Assembly: GCA_907163375.1 (NCBI GenBank)
Contig: CAJQUW010015655.1
Span: 62,001 to 126,000, forward strand
Source: Prostheceraeus crozeri
Taxonomy: Eukaryota > Platyhelminthes > Polycladida > Euryleptidae
Reading direction: 5' to 3'
Length of the DNA stretch: 64,000 nucleotides
The position numbers and the translations under genes are program-made. This document shows, piece by piece, positions 56,572 to 64,000 of this stretch; the first letter of the stretch is position 1; every line of letters begins with the position of its first letter. Under the pieces are notes generated by a model. That model ran no database searches. It was not told the origin of the DNA and was given only the letters and a program-made list of their open reading frames with translations.

Positions 56572-57408
56572 ATGGATAAAGTTAGAGCTGATAATTTTAA
56601 AAGAATAAAACAATTAGACGAATTAATAAAACAAAGAAATATTATGAAAGAAAATCATCTTCAACATAGAATGACAAAAGGTGGTATTCAATCTGATATG
56701 TTTGATAAATTAAAAATAACTGAAGAAGTAAAAACTGATTATGAAAAAACTGTCGAACCATTTAAAACTCTTGAAAAGGAACTTAATGAAAAACGTGTTG
56801 ATATAGCGGATCCTGTACTTAAAACACTATTAGATGACTATGGTTTATTAGAGGCAAACATAGATAAAAAATTACCAAAATCTATGTTATTCGAACATTC
56901 TACTTTCCTTTTAGATAAAAAATTATTTGCAAGATTTTATCTTGGTGGTAAAGAAATATTTCCACAACCTTTACGAGGATTAATTTTTACTCCAGATAAA
57001 AAACCTATTAGTTTAGATAGAAATTTTGTTGATCTTTTAAGAGGAGCAGATTTAAAAAATTATGCTGTAGAAGATCTAATAAAATATAAAACTATATTAG
57101 ATAGAGTTGGCACAGTAAAAACTCTTAGACGTTATAAACAATTAGAAAATTTATTATCAACGGGAGTTAAAGTAGGGAAAGGTTTATCTGAAAAACAGAA
57201 AACAAAAAAACAGAAAACAGAAACAACCATATTTTTACCAGATGATCCACAAGAATTACTAAATAGATTAAATATTTTAATATCTGCAATAAAAGAAGGA
57301 CATAATTCTAGTTTCAATGAAATTCATGCTATATTGAAAAGACTGTTAGAAAAAAAGATTCTAAATGAAGAGGATAATAAAAGTGTAGCTGAAATATGTT
57401 GTTTCTAA
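56572..57408 (+). CDS. Conserved Polinton protein of unknown function (278 residues)
   Basis: The protein is helical and charged. Its N-terminus (MDKVRADNFKRIKQL) has a close partner in the 57-residue frame at 47913-48086. The C-terminal domain (DPQELLNRLNILISAIKEG, then ILKRLLEKKILNEED) resembles the end of proteins seen in many cnidarian and other invertebrate Polintons. It sits between PolB and the penton-like gene. No enzymatic motif is visible. Confidence 0.6.
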   Translation: MDKVRADNFKRIKQLDELIKQRNIMKENHLQHRMTKGGIQSDMFDKLKITEEVKTDYEKTVEPFKTLEKELNEKRVDIADPVLKTLLDDYGLLEANIDKKLPKSMLFEHSTFLLDKKLFARFYLGGKEIFPQPLRGLIFTPDKKPISLDRNFVDLLRGADLKNYAVEDLIKYKTILDRVGTVKTLRRYKQLENLLSTGVKVGKGLSEKQKTKKQKTETTIFLPDDPQELLNRLNILISAIKEGHNSSFNEIHAILKRLLEKKILNEEDNKSVAEICCF

Positions 57409-57448
57409 TTTTTTATAAAAAATATTTATTTAATTTTTTAGTTTAAAA

Positions 57449-58237
57449 ATGTGTTCAGCAGATTTAGACAAAATTAATAATCATTTACAAAATTTAACAG
57501 AGATTTTGGGTTCATCAAAATTTAGTACGACGTTAAAAATTATAACAACTACTTCATCACACACTTGTAATTTAGAACCCATTCTACATTTAGAACAAAA
57601 TAAAAATTATCAAATTGCATTGACTAGTTTCTCCACATTTAACACTATTCAAAACGTTATCAAAGATGTGAATGATCAATTTAGATATTCTACTGATAAA
57701 GGCAAAACATGGAAAATATTAACTTTTCTTCCTGGTTCTTACGAAGTTGAAACAATATCAAATGAAATTAAGAGACATTTAGGTATACCATTTAAAGATA
57801 AGAAACAATTACATTTTGCAGTTGAACCGGCAGTTAATAAATTTTCTCTTACTTTAGACGAAAATCATCAAGTTGATTTTAATCATGATAGATCATTGTC
57901 AAAGCTATTAGGATTTAATAAACAAACCTATAGTCAAGGTTATCATTTAGGTGAGAAGATTCCAAAAATAACTGAAATAAATTCAATTGTTGTACATTGT
58001 GACATTATTGAAGGAGGATATATAAATGGTAAATTATCAAATTTAATATTCAGTTTTCCAGCTTTTACTGTACCCATTGGTTATAGATTAAATGTATTTC
58101 CACAAACATTAATATATTTTCCTATTACAAGAAAAACTATTAACAACATTAACATTAAAATCACTGATGAAAAAGGACAAGAAATAAATTTTGGAGGTGA
58201 AGAGATTATGATAGATCTTTTGGTACGGGAGGTATAA
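57449..58237 (+). CDS. mCP: Polinton minor capsid (penton-like) protein
   Basis: The product is 262 residues and mostly beta-type. YQIALTSFSTFNTIQNV, then a PGSYEVETISNEIK block, and later a set of hydrophobic strands match the single jelly-roll minor capsid proteins of Polintons, which form the penton at capsid vertices. It lies just upstream of the second ATPase. Recognition is by motif recall. Confidence 0.65.
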   Translation: MCSADLDKINNHLQNLTEILGSSKFSTTLKIITTTSSHTCNLEPILHLEQNKNYQIALTSFSTFNTIQNVIKDVNDQFRYSTDKGKTWKILTFLPGSYEVETISNEIKRHLGIPFKDKKQLHFAVEPAVNKFSLTLDENHQVDFNHDRSLSKLLGFNKQTYSQGYHLGEKIPKITEINSIVVHCDIIEGGYINGKLSNLIFSFPAFTVPIGYRLNVFPQTLIYFPITRKTINNINIKITDEKGQEINFGGEEIMIDLLVREV

Positions 58238-58388
58238 ACTCCCACGCGAAGCTAGAGAAGTTTAATTTTTTTATCATTTTTCATTATTAACCTTATTAAT
58301 CTTATTAATCTTATTATTAGAAACAAAAAATAAACTTAAATTAAAATTTTATTTTTATTTTTTTGTTTCTAAAAACACTAATTCAATA

Positions 58389-59176
58389 ATGGATGAATTT
58401 ATTACTTTAAAAATGAATGAAATGTCTTTAAATAAAAAAAACTTAAATTTAATCATCATCCAAATTTATCTAATAAAGTTTTAGCAGTTATTTGCGGAAG
58501 ATCAGGATGTGGAAAAACATATCTATTATTTAAAATTTTAACGACTCCAAATTTTTTGGATTATAACAATCTTATAATTTATACAACAACGGCAGAACAA
58601 CCCGTCTATCAATTTTTAAAATATGGATTTGAAAATAATCTTACAAAAACAGCAATTGCTTCTCTATTCGAAGAATATGAAAAATCTGAATATGAAGAAG
58701 AAATAAATTTGTGGTGTGAAGAAGCAGCAAAAAATAAACATTTAGTTGAATCCAATAAAAATAAGCATATAAAAATACAATTAATAGATGATAGTGGTAA
58801 TATGCAAGATCCTAGTAAACTAGATAAAACAATGAAACATTGTGTAATTTTTGATGATTGTGTTAATGACAGAAATCAGTCAGTTCAAAGAAATTATTTC
58901 ACAAGAGGTAGACATAATAACTGTAGTGTATTTTATTTGACACAAAGTATGTATTCATTAGATGGAAGTGTTATTAGAAAGAATGCAAATATATTTATAC
59001 TATTTGAAATAAATGCAAGAAACTTAAGTGATTTGTTAAGAGATTTATGTATAAGAGATAAAGATGAATTTAAACAATCGTGTAATAATGCTTGGTCAAA
59101 AGATTATGGATTTATCACAATTAATATTGATAAAAAAATTCATGAAAGAGTTATCGAACAATTGTTTACCGAGTAA
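58389..59176 (+). pseudogene. ATP: Polinton packaging-ATPase-like gene 2 (may be broken)
   Basis: The P-loop CGRSGCGKTYL and the Walker B-like VIFDDCVND mark a second FtsK-HerA-type ATPase, shorter than the one at 50374-51914 and without a membrane segment. Its TRGRHNNCSVFYLTQ segment is typical of A32-like packaging ATPases. The start region looks broken, with about one break. It follows the penton-like gene. Of the two ATPases, this is closer to the usual Polinton form. Confidence 0.7.
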
Positions 59177-59344
59177 TAAAAATATACAAATATAATGTTT
59201 TAATATTTTATTTTTTATTATCAGCTTTAATTTTGTCTATTTTTTTTAAAATATAATATTTGAATTTTGTGGTAACATTGGTATACAGCAAAAACATTTT
59301 ACTGAACAAATTATTTTTTTATTGCTTTGTTGTTTGACATCTTT

Positions 59345-59430
59345 TCGTTTAAAGTTTTCACGTTTAAAGTTTTCACGTTTAAAATTTTCACGTTTAAAAT
59401 TTTCTCGTTTAAAATTTTCTCGTATTAAGT
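59345..59430. repeat. 15-bp tandem repeats at the 3' end of the TIR-proximal gene
   Basis: CGTTTAAAGTTTTCA and close variants recur about five or six times, ending at the stop region of the minus-strand gene. The period is a multiple of three. Confidence 0.75.
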
Positions 59431-60090
59431 TTTGTTTAATAAAGTTTTGTCTAATAAAGTTTTTAGCGCTTCTAAAAAAATTTTATCATCACTAAAAGTT
59501 TTACCATCACTAGAAATTTTACCATCCTTTTTATTTTTATCATCAACTTTTTCTGTCTGTGATTGAAATGATATTTGATTTACTTCATTAGCTATTTGAT
59601 CAAATTTTTCAATCTCATCTAACGTAATAACATTATCATCACATACTCTTTGAAAGTAGTAATGTAGTTTATCATATACTTCTTTAATATGTAAATGCTT
59701 AGTTTTTAATGATTTTCGTTTCTTAGTTATTAAAGATTTTTCTAACATTGTAGCAAGTGAAGTTGCAAAAACACCCGTACCTGTTAAAGCTGTAGCAACT
59801 ACTGGAATTACTAAAACACCTGAAGATATAACAATTGTTAAAGCACCTAAACTTATTGTTAAGAATATGCCAATTCCTTGTGTTACATTCTTAACTTTAG
59901 ACCATCTCTTTCTTAATTTTTTATAATGCTCTAATCTTAATAATAATTGAGATTCCTTATCTTTCATATACCTAACTCTATCTTTGTGTTTTTCAATATT
60001 TAATTCACTTATTTTTAATTGAGATAACGAAGGATATATTCTTGAGGTTCCTTCCATTTCTGAAGTTCCTTCCACTTTTGTTTCTTCCAT
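59425..60090 (-). CDS. Polinton membrane protein whose start lies in the right TIR
   Basis: The product is 221 residues. The first ~25 (MEETKVEGTSEMEG...) are encoded inside the right TIR, and an equivalent start lies in the left TIR at 42147. A charged helical region is followed by two strongly hydrophobic stretches (IFLTISLGALTIVISSGVLVI and VVATALTGTGVFATSL, here near residues 75-115), then another helical and charged tail. The shape recalls membrane-active helical proteins such as apolipoprotein L. Function is unknown. Confidence 0.55.
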   Translation of the reverse strand: MEETKVEGTSEMEGTSRIYPSLSQLKISELNIEKHKDRVRYMKDKESQLLLRLEHYKKLRKRWSKVKNVTQGIGIFLTISLGALTIVISSGVLVIPVVATALTGTGVFATSLATMLEKSLITKKRKSLKTKHLHIKEVYDKLHYYFQRVCDDNVITLDEIEKFDQIANEVNQISFQSQTEKVDDKNKKDGKISSDGKTFSDDKIFLEALKTLLDKTLLNKT

Positions 60091-60672
60091 TTTTAAAGAA
60101 ATATTTTTAACGGCGAAGCCCTGGAAGACATCTCCGATGTCCAGCTAGTCACATGATATATTTTAAAAACCTGAAAGATGGATAAAATTCATGAATTTGA
60201 AATTCTCAACTTTTATGATTTTTTTCGGTGTCCTAGAACGGTCATGATTTTGGCAGGGGTGAAAAATGACATAATCACAAATTTGAGATTCTTAACTTTT
60301 ATGATTTTCAGTGTCCTGGAACGGTCATGATTTTGGGGGGTGAAAAATGTCATAATCACAAATTTGAGATTTTGAAAAATTTGAAAAATTGGGTATTTTT
60401 AAAAACGCCCAAATCGGAGCGAAGCTCCTCTGGCTTTAGCCGATTTATGAATTTAGGTCTTCATAACCTGAAAAAGGGTTCAAATACATGAATTTATGTC
60501 GTTTTTAAAAGTACCATTTTTCAAAAAATGGTACTTTTTTGAATGGACTAAATTCATGAATTTAGGTCTTAAAAACCTGAAAAAGGGACTAAATTCATAA
60601 ATTTATGTCGTTTTTAAAAGTACTAATTTTTTTGATTTTATGGTGTCCTGGAACGGTCTTTTGTCCATTACT
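60014..60672 (-). repeat. Polinton right terminal inverted repeat
   Basis: About 659 bp form the inverted partner of 41566-42271. The first part of the 59425-60090 gene lies inside it, so its promoter and N-terminus are carried in the TIR. Confidence 0.9.
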
Positions 60673-60678
60673 GTCATC
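60673..60678. repeat. Polinton target-site duplication, right
   Basis: GTCATC lies directly after the right TIR and is identical to the left copy at 41560-41565. Confidence 0.85.
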
Positions 60679-60710
60679 TCCTCAAGGGACAACGCAATAG
60701 CCAGAGCTTA

Positions 60711-61798
60711 CGTGGTGAGATCAAAAATGATTTAGACTCGACCAGAAGGAATAATGCTACGACTTAGATATTTCACACTGGATGACTAATGAGTATATAG
60801 GCAACAAATATCGTATTGATAACTTTCATTGATATTTTTTTCTTTAGTATTTTTATCGATTTTAAATATTTAGTATTTTTCAGCATTTTAGTTGATTTTT
60901 GCCATACATTTCCTTTCTTGATAGTATTTTGACGGATACATTTACTTCGAACATGACTTGCATAAACTTCAATAGGGTCTGAGTTGTATTCATCAATGTA
61001 TTCAGTTGCTTTGATTGTTATAACAATCACGAGCAGTACCGAGTGTGAGTTGTGTTCAAAGGTCAGTTGATGCTGACAATCTTCTGGAACAGCTGCGGCA
61101 TTGTTCATATGGATTTCGTCGACCGACATCAGCGACTGAATGCCGAGTACTACTGTGAGCAACTTCGTAAAGCTCGTCAAAGTGTTCGAAAATCCCGCAA
61201 CCAGAATCTTCATCTACTACACGACAACGCGCCCATCCATACTGCAGCGACCACTACAACTGCAATTGAGGACTCAGACTTTCATGTGCTTCCTCATCCC
61301 CATAGCTCCGACTTAGCTCCAAGTGACTATTTCCTATTCCGCTAACTAAAGCATCATCTCAGGGGAGAGCGTTTTGTTAATAGTGAGGATGTGAAAGATG
61401 CAGTGATGGAATTTTTCAATTCCAGAAGTCGAGACTTTTTCCACGAGGCTTTTCGAGAGCTTCCTAAAAGGTGGAGCAAGTGTGTAGAGAATGAGGGGAT
61501 TACATTGAGAAGAAATGACTTGTATTTACTTTTGAAATTAACATTTTGTGGATTAGCTGTTGTACTTTTGTGGCATATATTCAGAGGGAAGTTAAGGAAA
61601 TGTATGGAAAAAATCAATTAAAATGCTGAAAAATACTAAATATTTAAAATCGATAAAAATACTAAAGAAAAAAATATCAATGAAAGTTATCAATACGATA
61701 TTTGTTGCCTATATACCCATTAGTCATCCAGTGTGAAATATCTAAGTCGTAGCATTATTCCTTCTGGTCGAGTCTAAATCATTTTTGATCTCACCACG
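60711..61798 (+). mobile_element. Deleted mariner-like transposon
   Basis: It is 1088 bp long with inverted repeats of about 189 bp, starting CGTGGTGAGATC and ending GATCTCACCACG. TA lies on both sides (60709-60710 and 61799-61800), the Tc1/mariner target duplication. It contains only the C-terminal part of a transposase. It sits 32 bp outside the right end of the Polinton duplication. Confidence 0.8.
61052..61610 (+). pseudogene. Mariner transposase, C-terminal part
   Basis: The frame reads GIVHMDFVDRHQRLNAEYYC, then LLHDNAPIHTA around the second catalytic Asp, HSSDLAPSDYFLF around the third, a stop, and in the same frame shortly afterwards GERFVNSEDVKDAV...LPKRWSKCVENEG. These are the conserved mariner (DD34D) blocks. 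The DNA-binding half and the first catalytic Asp are missing, so the copy is dead. Confidence 0.72.
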
Positions 61799-61800
61799 TA

Positions 61801-62341
61801 TATCAATCAACGGTTAAATATACACTACCCAGCTAGGCAGAATGAGTTGCAGGCGTTTCAGCGTTAGGTGATTCAGTGCCAATATTCACTGGCCACATTA
61901 TAGGTAAGGTACTGGAATTACATTTCAATTCCACTTAGATATTTTAAATTTAGCAGAGCTAACTCACATCGCCTTATGTTCCAATTTTTAAGAAAATGCG
62001 AGGCGACTGTTCCTCCTGCTCGCATATACAGTCATCCCCGGTGCAGGTCGTTTTCAGCGCGCTATGTTTGACCGCTTTCGCGTGACAAATCAATATCATC
62101 AACGGCAACTAACCATATACTTTCTGATGTCTAGAAAGGGTGAGAATTTCCCGACATTACGATGTGTTTTTGTGACAAGACGTGTTTTTGTGGCTAAGAA
62201 CAACGTCAGTGAATATTGGAGCTGAATCGCCGGCAAACCGGCGGTTTGCCTGAAATTTCTCATTTTACCTGAATCTTTTTATTAATTTCATATTGGGGGG
62301 GTGTTACGGTCCCCCACACCCCCCCGGTCGCGACGCCTCTG
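61801..62341. other. Intergenic stretch, no gene seen
   Basis: It contains a 19-base near-palindrome at 62232-62250 (GGCAAACCG, one base, CGGTTTGCC) and C/G runs near 62295-62330. No gene or RNA was recognised. Confidence 0.5.
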
Positions 62342-63150
62342 GTCACATCAATCACGTATAAACGAATTATGGAATTCTACCGAATCTGGGTGTTCGAGTC
62401 AAATGCATTACTCTGCATTCATTGGAGAACGCTCATCATCTGATTGCAGTCTTGTCTGAGCGTTAGCCATCTGCTACTGTTGACATAGTAGACTCTCTGA
62501 CATAAAGCAAATCCAGGAACAATTGGGTTGCGCTTCCCTTTCTATATTTAGATACCGCGCCTCGATCAAGAATCGCCTAGAATTTCATTGCAAAAATTGG
62601 AGAAGGCAAAGCATCATGTCTATCTGAAAATCCAATATTGGTGTGGGCGCGTGCGCTTACTGCATCACACGCACACAACTCTCTTTCGCTCTGTCTGAAC
62701 ATCAATGCTCCGTCTGAACACACGACCAGCTTGTGTGTCCAATTGTTCAAAGAAAACAGCTGTGATTCGAGAACATGCTGCAGAACTGTTCACTCTGAGG
62801 TTGAGCGTCTGATTTTGAGACGGAAAGCTGTGCACAGCTATCACGAGAAGTTATCGAATTTAAATGAATGATGGCACTTTTCATTTTTATAATTGTTGGA
62901 AAATTATTTTTTGAGGATGCGCCGAAGTCCTCGCAGGTACGGAGAAGACGCCACTGTTATTCAAATATCAAAATAATGCTTAATGAAGCAGTGAAGTCTC
63001 ATCATGATGAAAAAAGTAACTTCACATAACTCGTCAAATAAGATAAATCGCCATGTTTGGCATCTCCCGATGGGTGACTTGCTATCCGAGTACTACTGTA
63101 GTAGGTAACTTTGGGAGTGATTGAATAATAGAAACATCATATTCAGGGGT
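62342..63150. repeat. 809-bp dispersed repeat, copy B
   Basis: It is a direct copy of 40197-41005, with about seven substitutions and no length difference. The sequences on either side of the two copies are unrelated, so the borders are sharp. Confidence 0.8.
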
Positions 63151-63299
63151 CGGGACAGCGGTACCTACACTGTAAACTGTACACCGCTAAAAAAAGCTGA
63201 AACAACCGTTAAGCTTCACGAAAAAGCTTCACAGAAAATATCTGTTAAATGATGACGTAGCAGTTAAAATCCACTCATATGCTCATATACAATATTTAC

Positions 63300-64000
63300 A
63301 AAAGATATTACCATCTAAAGCAGACTACACCCAATTATTGTCTCATTGGTGAATTTGGAATATGTCCTATGGATGCTCATTTCTCGAAGGCAGCTGTGTT
63401 ATTGAATAAAAATAATTACGAGAAATGAAAGAAGTTTGGTAAAAGAAGTATATGATGCAATATATCTCAATATGACTTCAGATGGTCATGATAGTAGATA
63501 TACATGGTGCTGGCGAATAAGGCAGTTACTTACAAAACTCAGCCTGAAAAATCTATGGGACGAACAGGTAACGGCTGATACAGGAAAATATTTGAGAATT
63601 GCAAAAAATCGAGTGACCCATTACGCTAGAGAAAAATGGATATCTACAGCAAAAGATAGTCATTCTGGCCTGAATTATTTAGGATTATGTGGTTTTGAGA
63701 ATACTATGAAATCATATCTGAATTTTGATATTGAATACAATGACATCAATATGTTATTAAAATTTCGAACAAAAAATCACAAATTAGATTTTGTAACTAG
63801 CAGTTACGGAAATCGGCTGCGATATGAAGAGCGTTTATGTGAGCTATGTGATAATTCGAAAGTGGAGACTCTGTATCATTTCATGATAGAATGCTCACTA
63901 TATCAAAATTTACGACAAGAATCAGCGCTTTTGTTATGCAACTGTAGCAATACAACAGAATTCAATAAATTGATGAATATTTTAACTCCGAAATTGGCAA
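63300..64000 (+). pseudogene. LINE reverse transcriptase, C-terminal part (runs off the window)
   Basis: The frame at about 63345-63427 reads IGEFGICPMDAHFSKAAVLL, like the GELGxYP segment of LINE C-terminal regions. After a frame change near 63425 the frame continues open to the window end with SLVKEVYDAIYL, LRYEERLCELCDNSKVETLYHF and IECSLYQNLRQE. The CxxC...H...C arrangement (from about 63829) is the zinc-knuckle-like tail of several LINE clades. The 5' limit is not defined. Confidence 0.6.

Larger units (their letters stand above)
41566..60672. mobile_element. Polinton/Maverick (adintovirus-like) element, 19.1 kb, young and largely whole
   Basis: The ends are long inverted repeats that begin AGTAATGGAC. 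A perfect 6-bp duplication, GTCATC, flanks the element (41560-41565 and 60673-60678), as is usual for Polintons. The element is far richer in A+T than its flanks. It carries the family's usual set: protease, integrase, double jelly-roll capsid candidate, penton-like protein, protein-primed PolB and packaging ATPase. Structural genes and the integrase lie mostly on the minus strand (43.7-49.1 kb), and replication and packaging genes on the plus strand (49.3-59.2 kb). The near-identical TIRs and mostly open frames indicate a very recent insertion. About two gene regions look broken. Confidence 0.93.

Noticed and set aside
60773-61213. 146-codon minus-strand frame in the mariner element
   Set aside because: It is the shadow of the inverted repeat and of the opposite strand of the transposase remnant.
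40197-63150. The 809-bp direct repeats as LTRs of one large retroelement
   Set aside because: They lack TG...CA ends, a primer-binding site and a polypurine tract. The DNA between them is a Polinton with its own ends and target duplication.

Overview
The window reads as nuclear DNA of an invertebrate animal, probably marine. The evidence is split exons for thrombospondin type 1 (TSP1) domains, a dense mix of DNA transposons (piggyBac-like, mariner-like and a RAG1-like foldback element), LINE fragments and a Polinton. Nothing in the sequence fixes the species.

Bases 1-25312 are a tandem array of about 1.585-kb units on the + strand. Each unit holds one 198-bp TSP1 exon in symmetric phase 1-1 and a long, nearly identical intron; 15 exon copies are visible. 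If spliced, they would build an extracellular protein of many near-identical TSP1 domains. Each intron also carries what looks like a decayed piggyBac transposase segment. Roughly 12.2-19.6 kb is full of small, mostly inserted, base changes and low-complexity blocks. It looks like unpolished long-read sequence, so broken exons there may not be real.

Bases 25313-41559 are a transposon graveyard. In order they hold a small TIR element (25799-26640), an internally deleted piggyBac-like element (26683-29503) that contains a foldback element (28033-29027), and a 2.8-kb element with about 1-kb terminal inverted repeats that encodes a Cys-rich protein resembling the N-terminal part of RAG1 (29765-32596). 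These are followed by a Tc1/mariner-type relic, a CR1/L2-like LINE on the minus strand, and gene-poor DNA carrying an 809-bp repeat.

Bases 41566-60672 are a very young, largely whole Polinton of 19.1 kb. It has long TIRs and a perfect 6-bp target duplication (GTCATC), and its TIRs are almost identical. It carries an adenain-like protease, an integrase fused to a phospholipase A2-like domain, a major capsid candidate, a penton-like protein, minor virion and fiber-like proteins, a protein-primed DNA polymerase and two packaging-ATPase-like genes. It is treated here as a fossil. About two of its gene regions look broken.

Bases 60673-64000 hold a deleted mariner element flanked by TA, a second copy of the 809-bp repeat (about 1 percent different), and the 3' part of a LINE that runs off the window.

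The most unusual points are the TSP1 exon array, the RAG1-N-like foldback transposon whose ends resemble an RSS heptamer, and the PLA2-integrase fusion together with two ATPases in the Polinton.
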